From NCBI GenBank assembly GCA_013695335.1, contig JACDAR010000371.1, positions 1-6,873 of the forward strand: DNA of 6,873 bases, in the 5' to 3' direction. Position 1 is the first letter of the stretch; each line of letters opens with the position of its first letter. Below are positions 1 through 6,530 of the stretch, one piece after another. The notes under the pieces are model-generated. The model saw nothing but the letters and a program-made list of their open reading frames with translations, was not told the origin of the DNA and searched no databases. Source of the stretch: Rubrobacter sp. (lineage in GTDB: Bacteria; Actinomycetota; Rubrobacteria; Rubrobacterales; Rubrobacteraceae). The translations under genes were made by a program, and so were the position numbers.

Positions 1-181
1 GGGGCGCTTCGTGCACCGCCCTCACGAATGCCTCGTGCAACCCGGAGAGATCGGCGAAAGGACTCTCTTGCCAGGCCGCCTCCGCGACCCAGGGGGAACG
101 TTCGTAGAGCGCGCCGAACCTGGAGACGAACTCGTCCCGGTCGAGCCTGTTCACCTCGTCGATGGTGATGTTTTCAGGCAA
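1..181 (-). CDS. uraD: OHCU decarboxylase, N-terminal part (runs off left edge)
   Basis: 2-oxo-4-hydroxy-4-carboxy-5-ureidoimidazoline decarboxylase makes S-allantoin from OHCU, the last step of the urate-to-allantoin route. Only the first 60 codons are present; the gene continues past position 1. The visible part matches the family N-terminus: an opening helix with LDRDEFVSRFG (about residues 13-23), then the signature YERSPWVAEAAW (26-37), then SPF and LHEAF (40-52). The catalytic histidine lies further on and cannot be checked. The start is TTG at 181-179, chosen because a strong Shine-Dalgarno sequence (GGAGGGG, 191-185) lies six bases before it and family similarity begins immediately; no better start lies upstream. 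It is the sixth gene of the minus-strand purine operon, 69 bases after the permease stop, and a terminator-like hairpin sits in that gap. The family call is firm; full-length integrity is unknown. Confidence 0.88.
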   Translation of the reverse strand, partial: MPENITIDEVNRLDRDEFVSRFGALYERSPWVAEAAWQESPFADLSGLHEAFVRAVHEAP

Positions 182-184
182 GAT

Positions 185-191
185 CCCCTCC
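185..191 (-). promoter_or_regulatory. Shine-Dalgarno sequence of uraD that fixes its TTG start
   Basis: GGAGGGG reads on the minus strand from 191 to 185, with a six-base spacer between GGAGG and TTG at 181. It is the strongest ribosome binding site in the operon and supports the non-ATG start. It begins only two bases after the T tract of the preceding hairpin. Confidence 0.75.
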
Positions 192-193
192 AG

Positions 194-217
194 AAAAAGG
201 CCCGACTGTACCGGGCC
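194..217 (-). terminator. Intrinsic terminator-like hairpin between permease and uraD
   Basis: On the minus strand a perfect 6-bp stem GGCCCG/CGGGCC (217-212 paired with 204-199) encloses a 7-base loop, and five T's follow at once (198-194). The stem can extend by A-U and G-U pairs into the T tract. This is the classic layout of a Rho-independent terminator. It starts 33 bases after the permease stop codon and ends 12 bases before the uraD start, so it would terminate or attenuate the operon mRNA before uraD unless transcription reads through. It could also be an RNA-processing or stabilising hairpin. Confidence 0.7.
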
Positions 218-250
218 TCTGGTATCTCCGCTTGTCCGGGCGGTCGCGAC

Positions 251-1585
251 TCACCTGGTGTCCGCCCTCTCCTCCGCGCCACCCAATACGTTGAAGGCTA
301 CGTTGAGGATGATGGCGGCTATGCTGCCGGCGGTGATGCCGCTGTTGAACACGATCTGGAACCCCGGCGGGAAGCCGGAGTAGAAGTCCGGGGAAGCCAC
401 GGTGATCAGGCCAAGGGCCAGGCTCACAGCGACGATGATGACGTTCGCGTTCCTCTCGAAATCCACCCGCGCGAGGGTCCGGATGCCGGTCGCCGCGACG
501 GTGCCGAAGAGAACGAAGCCCGCGCCGCCGAGCACCGGGAGCGGTATCGCGGCGACTACTGCGGCCAGCTTGGGGAAGAGCCCGAGCAGGATCAGGAACC
601 CTCCCGCCGCGGCGACGACCCAGCGGCTCCTGACCCCGGTGAGGCGCACTAACCCGACGTTCTGCGCGTACGCCGTGTATGGGAAGGCGTTCAAGATCCC
701 GCCGAGTGCGGTGGAGAGTCCGTCAGCCCGCAAGCCCGCGGCCAGGTTCTCCTCCCGGATCGGGCGCTCCACGATCTCTCCCACCGCGACGGCGTTGCCG
801 GTCGTCTCGACCATCGTCACCAGCATGACCAGGATCATGGAGAGGATCGCCGCGAACCCGAAGGTCGGCAACCCGAAGTAGAACGGCGTGGTAATGCCAA
901 ATGCGGCGGCCTCACCGACCCCGCCGAAGTCCGTCACCCCGGCGATGGTGGCGACGATGGTGCCGAGGATCAGGCCGAGAAGAACCGCGATCCTGCTGAT
1001 AAACCCGCCGAAAAACCGGTAGATGACGACGATGATGAGCAGGACTACAAAGGCGAGAGCGATATTGGAGGGGTTGCCGAAGTTATCCGCGCCCGGGTCG
1101 CCGCCGCCGGCCCAGTTGACCGCCACAGGCAGAAGCGAGACCCCGATGATAGTAATGATCGAGCCCGTCACCACAGGCGGGAAGAAGCGCAAAAGGCGAG
1201 AAAAGTACGGGCTGATCAGGAAGGTTATGATCCCGGCGACGATCACGGAGCCATAGATGGCGGTGAGTCCCCCCGCCTTTCCTATAAAGATCATCGGGGT
1301 CACCGCAGCGAAGGTCACGCCCTGGATAATCGGGAGCCTGAAGCCCAGCTTCCAGAATCCGACGGTCTGGATCAGGGTAGCCACCCCGCACGTGAACAGG
1401 TCTGCGTTTATGAGATAGATGAGATCCTCCTCAGGGAGCCCGATGGCGCTCGCGAGGATGAGCGGCACCGCGACCGCCCCCGCATACATAGCCAGCACGT
1501 GCTGGAGCCCCAAGACTGCCAGCCTCCCCGCCGGCAAGATCTCGTCAACGGGATGTACGCGGCCCTCAGCCCTCGTCTCGGACAT
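251..1585 (-). CDS. NCS2 (NAT family) xanthine/urate permease
   Basis: A 444-residue polytopic membrane transporter of the nucleobase-cation symporter-2 family, expected to bring xanthine and/or urate into the cell with protons. Family marks seen: the QH pair in TM1 (Q28, H29, in LGLQHVLAMYAG); the TM8 glutamate E260 in VETTGN, which in this family contacts the purine ring; D288 in RADGLST; and the signature QNVGLVRLTG at 308-317, which fits the NAT pattern Q/E/H-N-x-G-x4-T-G exactly. The QN form and the operon context favour xanthine/urate over uracil, though substrate choice cannot be read with certainty. Length is normal and there are about 14 hydrophobic segments. The ATG at 1585 follows the stop of the preceding small gene by five bases; GGGAG at 1600-1596 is the likely ribosome binding site, and a nearer AGGGGAG abuts the ATG. 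The stop is TGA at 253-251. Confidence 0.93.
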   Translation of the reverse strand: MSETRAEGRVHPVDEILPAGRLAVLGLQHVLAMYAGAVAVPLILASAIGLPEEDLIYLINADLFTCGVATLIQTVGFWKLGFRLPIIQGVTFAAVTPMIFIGKAGGLTAIYGSVIVAGIITFLISPYFSRLLRFFPPVVTGSIITIIGVSLLPVAVNWAGGGDPGADNFGNPSNIALAFVVLLIIVVIYRFFGGFISRIAVLLGLILGTIVATIAGVTDFGGVGEAAAFGITTPFYFGLPTFGFAAILSMILVMLVTMVETTGNAVAVGEIVERPIREENLAAGLRADGLSTALGGILNAFPYTAYAQNVGLVRLTGVRSRWVVAAAGGFLILLGLFPKLAAVVAAIPLPVLGGAGFVLFGTVAATGIRTLARVDFERNANVIIVAVSLALGLITVASPDFYSGFPPGFQIVFNSGITAGSIAAIILNVAFNVLGGAEERADTR

Positions 1586-1590
1586 CTCCC

Positions 1591-1872
1591 CTAACTCCCG
1601 AACCTCTCGGCATCTCTCTCCGCCTCCACCTTCACCTCGACTACGTGAGCCCCTGCGTCGAGCGCCGTCTCGACGACCCGGCGTACGGCATCGAGAACCT
1701 CCCCACGCCCTCCGGCGAGCACCGTCGTCTCGGGTCCCGCCTCGTGCGCCAGCCCCGAGTCACCGGCCACCCTTCTGACTGCCTCGACCTGCTCCCGCGG
1801 CGTTCTCTCGGCCCCCGGCGACGCGACGACCTTCAGTTCGGCGGTGAGCTCCGCCCGGTCGTACCCCGGCAT
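1591..1872 (-). CDS. Small MTH1187/thiamine-binding-fold protein (DUF77-like)
   Basis: A 93-residue soluble protein that looks like the MTH1187 / Thiamine_BP family (ferredoxin-like fold, often tetrameric; some members bind thiamine or its pyrimidine part). Seen: an opening strand AELKVVASPG (8-17); a helix with VEAVRRVAGDSGL; the family-like GPETTVLAGG turn, corresponding to the usual GP-x-GT-x2-EG; a second helix DAVRRVVETALDAGA; and a closing strand HVVEVKVEAERD. The glycine-glutamate of the usual turn is changed here to a GG pair, so ligand binding may differ. Its ATG (1872-1870) overlaps the stop of the molybdenum subunit by one base (TGATG), and GGAGA at 1885-1881 is a good ribosome binding site, so it is probably translated by coupling. 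Its role in purine catabolism is unknown; it could be a binding or accessory protein. The family call rests on pattern recognition. Confidence 0.72.
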   Translation of the reverse strand: MPGYDRAELTAELKVVASPGAERTPREQVEAVRRVAGDSGLAHEAGPETTVLAGGRGEVLDAVRRVVETALDAGAHVVEVKVEAERDAERFGS

Positions 1873-4250
1873 CAGGTCTCTCTCCTGTCTTCCAATCTCC
1901 CGATGCCGGAGTATCTGCTGCTCTCCGGTTGCGGAAGCTCATCCGGTGGTTTCTTCGGGATACCGATGATGTGCTCCGGGCGGACGGGAATACGCCCAAG
2001 CTCCATAGCTGTAGCGTTGCGAAGGGCGGCGACTATGGCTGGTGTGGAGGCGATGGTCGGGGGTTCGCCGACGCCCTTGAGGCCGTATGGGGCCTCGGGG
2101 TCCGCGAGCTCCAGGATCTCCATCTTCACGGGCGGCATGTCGAGGATGGTGGGGATCAGGTAGTCCGTGAACGAGGCGTTCTGTATCTCGCCGTCCTGAA
2201 TCCGGATCTCCTCCATCAACGCTAGCCCGAGGCCCTGGGCTATGCCGCCCTCGATCTGGCCCTCCAGAGCCTTCGGATTGATGACCTTCCCCACGTCCTG
2301 CGTCGTCGCGATCTCGACCACACGCACAAGTCCAAGCTCCACATCCACCTCGACCACTGCCCGGTGCGCCGCGAACGCGAACTGAAAATGCGCGTCCCCC
2401 TGTCCGTTCTCATCCAGCGGATGCGTCGCCCGGTGATGGAACTCGACGATCTCCGAGATCTCTCCGTCGTCCAGAATCTCCATCAACGGTGCGATCTCCC
2501 GCCCGTCCGAGATGATGTTTCCATCCTCGATGGCGAGTTCATCTGATTCCCCAAACTCATCGCGCACCAGCTCGAAGATCCTCTCGCGCACCTTCTCGCA
2601 CGCCTCTTTGACGGCAGCGCCGGTCACGTAGCTCTGGCGCGACGCGGAGGTGGAGCCGGCAGAGCCGGTGCGCGTGTCTGCCGCTTCGACCACGACGTTC
2701 TCGACGCCGAGCTCGGTGCGCGCGATCTGGGCCTGCACCATCACGAGCCCCTGCCCCACCTCCGCCGCCGCCGTGTATACCCGCACGACTGGCTCACCGT
2801 CCTCGATGGATAGGGAGATGCGGGCAGTCGAGTAGTCGTCGAAGCCTGCCGAGAAACCGATGTTCTTGAAGCCCACTGCGTACCCGACACCGCGCCTCAC
2901 ACCCTCGCCGTGCGTCGTGTTCGAGACGCCGCCCGGAAGCTCCCGCAAGTCGCGGCCCATCGCTTCCTGTTCATCTGGCATCGGAATCTCGCGCACACGG
3001 CCCAGAATCTCACGTACCGGCGCCGGATACGGAACCTCCTGCCCGAACGGGAACTTCATCCCAGGTTCGATCGCGTTCTTGAGACGCAGGTCGACAGGGT
3101 CCATGCCGAGCTTCTCGGCGAGTTTGTCCATCTGCGCCTCGTGGGCGAAACAGACCTGCACGGCCCCGAAGCCACGCATCGCACCGCACGGCGGGTTGTT
3201 GGTGTACAGCATATGGCTCTCTATCCGCGCGTTTGGCACGTCATATGGTCCGCACGCGAAGGTCGCCGCGTTCAGACACACGGCATTGGAGCTGGAAGCA
3301 TACGCACCGCCGTCGAAGATGAGGTTCGCCTTGACGTAGGTGAGCTTTCCGTCGCGAGTCGCACCGTGCTCGTAGCGCATCTTCGCGGGATGGCGGTGGA
3401 CGTGGCCGTGGAAAGACTCCTCGCGACCGTAGACCATCTTCACGGGACGGCTCGTGTGAAGGGCGAGCATGCAGGCGTGAATCTGCATGCTCAAGTCTTC
3501 CCTGCCACCGAATGCCCCGCCCACGCCAGACAGTGTCAGCCGAACCATCTCCGGCGGGAGATCGAGACTCTCTGCTACCTGATCCTGGTCCACGTGCAGC
3601 CATTGTGTGGAGATGTACAGGTCAACGCCGCCCTCGCCATCGGGGATGGCGAGCCCTGACTCGGGGCCGAGGAACGCCTGATCCTGCATCCCGACCTCGT
3701 ACTCGCCCTCGACCACCACTTCGGCTGCCGCCTCCGGGTCGCCGTGCCGAACATCCACGCGCCGCAGTTCGTTGCCCGAGAGATGCAGCTTCGGGGCATC
3801 CTCGGACATCGCGGTTTCGGCATCCGTGACGGGTTCGAGGACTTCGTAGTCAACCCGGATCTTCCCCAGCGCCAGCCTCGCGGTCTCGGGGTGGTCAGCC
3901 GCCACGAGGGCCACGGCCTCCCCCTGATACCGGACCTTCTCCCAGGCAAGCACGGGCTGGTCCGGTATCTCCATGCCGTACACCTTGCGCCCAGGCACGT
4001 CCTCGTGCGTGAGCACGGCGAAGACACCGGCCATCGCCTCGGCGTCAGAGGTGTATATCGAGCGGATGTTGGCGTGGGGATGCGGGCTGCGGAGCGTCGC
4101 GCCCCACAGCATGCCTTCCACGTGGAGGTCCGATGAGTACTCGAACTCCCCCTTCACCTTCGGAACGCCGTCAGGACGGCCGACGCTCTCCCCTATGCCG
4201 CCACGAGTACGGGACGCGGATGGACGCGTCCGGGTCGGGGTTGTCGTCAC
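1872..4250 (-). CDS. pucD: Xanthine dehydrogenase, molybdopterin-binding catalytic subunit
   Basis: A 792-residue large subunit of the xanthine oxidase family, which hydroxylates hypoxanthine/xanthine to urate at a molybdenum cofactor. Order: an a/b hammerhead domain (about 25-145, with VRYQGEAVALVAA at 106-118), then the two cofactor domains. Seen motifs: GGAFGGRE (244-251), where E251 aligns with bovine XDH Glu802; CGAMRGFG (355-362), where R359 aligns with Arg880; EVGQG (497-501); DT and SASR (525-538); DVGKVINP (652-659); EGQIEGG (663-669); and YGLKGVGEPP (722-731), where E729 is the catalytic glutamate. Having both the Glu802 and Arg880 equivalents supports a purine hydroxylase. The carbon-monoxide dehydrogenase active-site loop (AYRCSFR) is absent. 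GTG at 4250 was chosen because it overlaps the upstream stop (GTGA) and has GGAGA seven bases before it; the frame is open further upstream but only inside the iron-sulfur gene. Homologues are B. subtilis PucD and E. coli XdhA. Confidence 0.93.
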   Translation of the reverse strand: MTTTPTRTRPSASRTRGGIGESVGRPDGVPKVKGEFEYSSDLHVEGMLWGATLRSPHPHANIRSIYTSDAEAMAGVFAVLTHEDVPGRKVYGMEIPDQPVLAWEKVRYQGEAVALVAADHPETARLALGKIRVDYEVLEPVTDAETAMSEDAPKLHLSGNELRRVDVRHGDPEAAAEVVVEGEYEVGMQDQAFLGPESGLAIPDGEGGVDLYISTQWLHVDQDQVAESLDLPPEMVRLTLSGVGGAFGGREDLSMQIHACMLALHTSRPVKMVYGREESFHGHVHRHPAKMRYEHGATRDGKLTYVKANLIFDGGAYASSSNAVCLNAATFACGPYDVPNARIESHMLYTNNPPCGAMRGFGAVQVCFAHEAQMDKLAEKLGMDPVDLRLKNAIEPGMKFPFGQEVPYPAPVREILGRVREIPMPDEQEAMGRDLRELPGGVSNTTHGEGVRRGVGYAVGFKNIGFSAGFDDYSTARISLSIEDGEPVVRVYTAAAEVGQGLVMVQAQIARTELGVENVVVEAADTRTGSAGSTSASRQSYVTGAAVKEACEKVRERIFELVRDEFGESDELAIEDGNIISDGREIAPLMEILDDGEISEIVEFHHRATHPLDENGQGDAHFQFAFAAHRAVVEVDVELGLVRVVEIATTQDVGKVINPKALEGQIEGGIAQGLGLALMEEIRIQDGEIQNASFTDYLIPTILDMPPVKMEILELADPEAPYGLKGVGEPPTIASTPAIVAALRNATAMELGRIPVRPEHIIGIPKKPPDELPQPESSRYSGIGRLEDRRET

Positions 4251-4708
4251 GGGGTGGTCTCCGCAGCCATCTGTACGGCGGTCAGGATCTTCTCGTACCC
4301 CGTGCAGCGACAAAGGTTGCCAGCCAACGCCTCACGCACCTCAGCCTCCGTCGGTTCCGAATTGCGCGATAGGAGGTCGTGCGCGGCCACGATCAAACCA
4401 GGCGTGCAGAAACCACACTGCACAGCGCCAGCTTCGAGGAAAGCTTCCTGTACTGGATGCAGCCGCTCTCCTTCAGACAGCCCTTCGACGGTCACCACCT
4501 CGGAACCCTCGGCCTGGCCCGCGAGCACCAGGCACGCGCATACGAGTTCGCCGTCGAGGTACACAGAACACGATCCACACTCCCCCTGCTCGCAGGCGTT
4601 CTTGGAACCAAACAGCCCGAGCCGCTCTCGCAGCACGTACAGCAGACTCTCCCCTTCCCTGACCTCTGTCTCCCGGGATTCTCCGTTGACCATCAGCCGG
4701 AGCTTCAT
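4247..4708 (-). CDS. pucE: Xanthine dehydrogenase, 2x[2Fe-2S] iron-sulfur subunit
   Basis: A 153-residue small subunit that passes electrons from the molybdenum centre to FAD. The N-terminal plant-ferredoxin domain carries C39, C44, C47 and C59 (in NACEQGECGSC and VCACL). The C-terminal helical domain carries C98, C101, C133 and C135 (in QCGFCTPG and NLCRCTGY). All eight cluster cysteines are present and the length is typical (150-165). The start is ATG 4708-4706, which overlaps the stop of the FAD subunit by four bases (ATGA); a run of six G's (4721-4716) serves as ribosome binding site. Its own TGA overlaps the GTG of the large subunit by four bases. The reading frame is open far upstream, but that part lies inside the FAD gene and has no family similarity. 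Homologues are PucE and E. coli XdhC (the iron-sulfur subunit, not the XdhC cofactor-insertion protein). Confidence 0.94.
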   Translation of the reverse strand: MKLRLMVNGESRETEVREGESLLYVLRERLGLFGSKNACEQGECGSCSVYLDGELVCACLVLAGQAEGSEVVTVEGLSEGERLHPVQEAFLEAGAVQCGFCTPGLIVAAHDLLSRNSEPTEAEVREALAGNLCRCTGYEKILTAVQMAAETTP

Positions 4709-5598
4709 CCTGCGACCCCCCGATGCTCGTTCCAGGCCCAGGTCAGGGTGCGCCTTGCCAGCACGCCGACCGCGTGGCGGCGATAGTCCGCTGAACCGCG
4801 CACATCGTCTATCGGCATCGCTGCTTCGGACGCGAGGACGCCGAAGCGATCCAGGGCCGAAGCCGGTATCTCCGCGCGGGATTCCCAGAGATCGTGCTCC
4901 TCGATGACGTCTTCGATGAAGTTTTCGGCGTCGCGGGGTTGGATCGGGGTTGGTCCGGCAGAGCCTATGCACGCCCCAACAGACCGGCTCTCGGGGTGCA
5001 GCGCCAGCCCGAAGGAGCAAACCGCGATCACCATGGCGTTGCGCGTCCCGATCTTGGCGTACTGCTGCGGCCCCTCCGCCTCAGGCATGATGAATGCGAT
5101 TATCAACTCGTCCGGTTCGAGGACATTCCGTTTCGGCCCGATGATGAACTGTCCGACGGGAATCCGGCGGGTGCCCCGCGTCGAGGCGACCTCGATCACG
5201 GCGTGCGAGGCGTAGAGTGGCGGCAGGGCGTCGCCGGCAGGGGAGGCGCTGCCAAGGTTGCCGCCTATGGTGCCCCGGTTCCGGATTTGGGGAGATCCCA
5301 CAGTCCGCGATGCCATCGCAAGTCCGGGGAGCAGGTTGCCAAGCTCCGTTATGGCCCGCGTATACGTCACCCCTGCCCCGATTCGCAGCAGCCCGTCCTC
5401 ACGATTCCACTCACGGATCTCGGGTACGCGGGTCAGGTCGATGACGGTCTCGGGACGCTTCCTACCAAAGTTCAGATCTACCATCACGTCTGTGCCGCCG
5501 AAGATTGGTCTGGCACCTGGATGGGCCGCCCTGGCTTCCAGCGCCTCCCGCCAGCTATGTGGCTGAAGAAACTGCACAACTTCCTCCTCCGTTGACAT
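4705..5598 (-). CDS. pucC: Xanthine dehydrogenase, FAD-binding subunit
   Basis: A 297-residue medium subunit of the CoxM/XdhB family, which holds FAD and hands electrons to NAD+ or another acceptor. Seen: FAD-pyrophosphate motif 1 at about 32-41 (IFGGTDVMVD); a central ITELGNLLPGLA segment (83-94); and the second FAD motif at about 104-124, containing QIRNRGTIGGNL and ASPAGD; then the C-terminal CO-dehydrogenase flavoprotein domain with IGSAGPTPI (211-219). Length is usual for the family. ATG 5598-5596 is the first codon of family similarity, and GAGGT at 5612-5608 lies nine bases upstream. It is the first gene of the operon, giving the medium-small-large order found in many bacterial molybdenum hydroxylases. 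No iron-sulfur cluster motif (such as that in 4-hydroxybenzoyl-CoA reductase) is inserted, which fits the XDH/CODH class. Confidence 0.92.
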   Translation of the reverse strand: MSTEEEVVQFLQPHSWREALEARAAHPGARPIFGGTDVMVDLNFGRKRPETVIDLTRVPEIREWNREDGLLRIGAGVTYTRAITELGNLLPGLAMASRTVGSPQIRNRGTIGGNLGSASPAGDALPPLYASHAVIEVASTRGTRRIPVGQFIIGPKRNVLEPDELIIAFIMPEAEGPQQYAKIGTRNAMVIAVCSFGLALHPESRSVGACIGSAGPTPIQPRDAENFIEDVIEEHDLWESRAEIPASALDRFGVLASEAAMPIDDVRGSADYRRHAVGVLARRTLTWAWNEHRGVAG

Positions 5599-5815
5599 CC
5601 CGCCAAGACCTCACATCGAGATCGAGAGGTAGGCTCATCCCTGCGTTATGCCAGGAAAGCTCGAACCACATGCCCGGCGGAGACAGCCTCGCTGGCGCGA
5701 AGCCCACCAGTTCAGGGGCGCTTTTTGGGCGCCTCTTCCCGTCTACTTCGGTGACGGGCCTGGCATGACCTTTCGCCGTTCGGCTCCCTTCGCGCGGTGG
5801 GTGTATGTCCCTACC
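5599..5815 (-). other. Predicted long structured 5' leader of the xdh operon
   Basis: If transcription starts near 5815, the operon mRNA has an untranslated leader of about 217 bases. On the minus strand it contains a hairpin at its 5' end (accg 5813-5816 with cggt 5795-5798, plus ccc 5809-5811 with ggg 5799-5801, one bulge); a perfect 6-bp CCCGTC/GACGGG hairpin (5758-5753 with 5743-5738); GGCGC/GCGCC with an A-rich loop (5733-5729 with 5721-5717); and CTGGTG/CGCCAG (5710-5705 with 5697-5692), whose G-U pair forms only in the minus-strand transcript. No protein-coding frame is convincing here. I match it to no known riboswitch class, including molybdenum cofactor, purine and TPP types. It may be a cis-acting RNA or simply GC-rich sequence. 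Confidence 0.35.
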
Positions 5816-5821
5816 GGTCGG

Positions 5822-5851
5822 AGTTTAAAGCGTCGCGGTCTTTAGCGTCAA
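5822..5851 (-). promoter_or_regulatory. Candidate sigma-70-type promoter of the xdh operon
   Basis: On the minus strand TTGACG (5851-5846; five of six match the -35 consensus) is followed after 18 bases by TAAACT (5827-5822; four of six, including the key second A and last T). A 16-base spacing to TTTAAA is an alternative. It is the best promoter-like pair between the divergent genes. Inside the spacer lies an inverted repeat TAAAG-N9-CTTTA (5826-5844), which could be an operator. This is prediction only. Confidence 0.45.
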
Positions 5852-5881
5852 CCTGCCGTTACCGTGGGATACGGCGCTTAC

Positions 5882-6474
5882 ATGATGCCGGCTACGTGGT
5901 CCATAATTCACGGCACGGAGATCAGGAAACGAGGGCGTGGCATAACGATTGGCGGGACACTCTACTTCTGGCGTCAGCTAGTAATCGTCGTGCTGGTTGG
6001 GATCGTTGCGTTGTACTTCACGTTGATCGCCTTCGGCAACATCACCGATTACGGCACGAACTTCGCCTTCGTCAAACACGTCATGGGCATGGATACGACT
6101 TTTCGTGACGGGGATCTCATGTGGCGCGCCATCACGAACAGCATGCTGCTACACCTTTCCTACGCCGGGCTCATCCTGTGGGAAACGGCGACAGCCGTGG
6201 TCTGTTGGATCGCCACCGTTCTCACCATCCGGTCATTCCGCCAGTCAGGAACAGCTTTCGAGTCGGCCCCCGTCGGTTCACCATCCTAGGCCTCCTCATG
6301 AGCATCCTCCTCTGGGCAGGCGCTTTCCTGACGATCGGTGGGGAATGGTTCGCCATGTGGCAATCCGAAACCTGGAACGGGACGGAGCCAGCGGTGCGCA
6401 ACTTCACCGTCTCAGGCATCGCCCTCATCATAGTCCTCCTCGTCGGCGACACAGGGCAGCAAACCATCGAATGA
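5882..6474 (+). pseudogene. DUF2165-family small membrane protein, frameshifted
   Basis: Two overlapping frames make one DUF2165 (COG5477-like) membrane protein of unknown function. The first, from ATG 5882 (GTG 5864 also possible) to TAG 6289, carries TM1 (about residues 30-51), the family block GNITDYGTNFAFVKHV followed by MDTTF and WRAI (52-84), and TM2. The second, ending at TGA 6474, carries FTILGLLMSILLWAGAF (TM3), the hallmark GGEWFAMWQS and TWNG, and TM4. Joining them needs a -1 shift, or one extra C, at the C5 run 6267-6271, giving about 197 residues against roughly 165 for typical members; the surplus is a polar N-terminal extension. No good ribosome binding site precedes 5882. All family motifs are intact, so the change is recent, a sequencing error or a recoding site. 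The downstream frame also has its own ATG at 6298. It is divergent from the xdh operon. Confidence 0.8.
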
Positions 6475-6482
6475 GAAGATTC

Positions 6483-6503
6483 GGGCGAGCAGCAAGCTCG
6501 CCC
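6483..6503 (+). terminator. GC-rich hairpin after the DUF2165 gene, probable terminator without T tract
   Basis: A perfect 8-bp stem GGGCGAGC/GCTCGCCC (6483-6490 with 6496-6503) closes a 5-base loop, starting nine bases after the stop at 6474. No T tract follows, so it may be a T-less terminator of the kind proposed in high-GC bacteria, or an mRNA-stabilising hairpin. Its position argues for marking the end of that transcript. Confidence 0.5.
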
Positions 6504-6516
6504 AGCGGGACTCTGG

Positions 6517-6526
6517 TTGTATACAA
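6517..6526. promoter_or_regulatory. Perfect palindrome TTGTATACAA, candidate operator
   Basis: A 10-base perfect dyad in an AT-rich island within GC-rich surroundings, upstream of the gene starting at 6635. Its TTGT...ACAA shape resembles operators of GntR-type and similar helix-turn-helix dimers, but the specific regulator cannot be named. Confidence 0.35.
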
Positions 6527-6530
6527 ATTC

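Noticed and set aside
11..652. Plus-strand open frame (213 codons) across uraD and the permease end
   Set aside because: It runs antisense over two recognisable genes and the intervening hairpin; its product is a low-complexity charged sequence typical of shadow frames.
2910..3659. Long plus-strand open frame (249 codons) opposite the molybdenum subunit
   Set aside because: It is antisense to a gene with every expected family motif, has no recognisable protein features, and is explained by the GC-rich codon pattern of the real strand.
4894..5595. Plus-strand open frame (233 codons) opposite the FAD subunit
   Set aside because: It mirrors nearly the whole FAD-subunit gene, has no family similarity or sensible ribosome binding site, and is a shadow frame.
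1872..5598. Aerobic carbon monoxide dehydrogenase (coxMSL) as an alternative reading of the three subunits
   Set aside because: The medium-small-large order fits, but the large subunit lacks the CoxL AYRCSFR loop, carries the XDH-type Glu/Arg pair, and sits with a purine permease and uraD.
5615..5626. Tandem repeat ATCGAG x2 near the operon start
   Set aside because: Only two 6-base copies; expected by chance.
5599..5815. Known riboswitch (TPP, cobalamin, molybdenum cofactor, ZTP) in the leader
   Set aside because: Fragments such as CATAACGCAGGGATGAG recall the TPP core, and GCCGAACGGCGAAAGG recalls part of the molybdenum cofactor motif, but the remaining conserved blocks are missing.
5882..6474. 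Programmed -1 frameshift as the main explanation for the split DUF2165 gene
   Set aside because: No classic slippery heptamer is present and I see no clear downstream stimulatory structure; a single-base indel in a C run is simpler.
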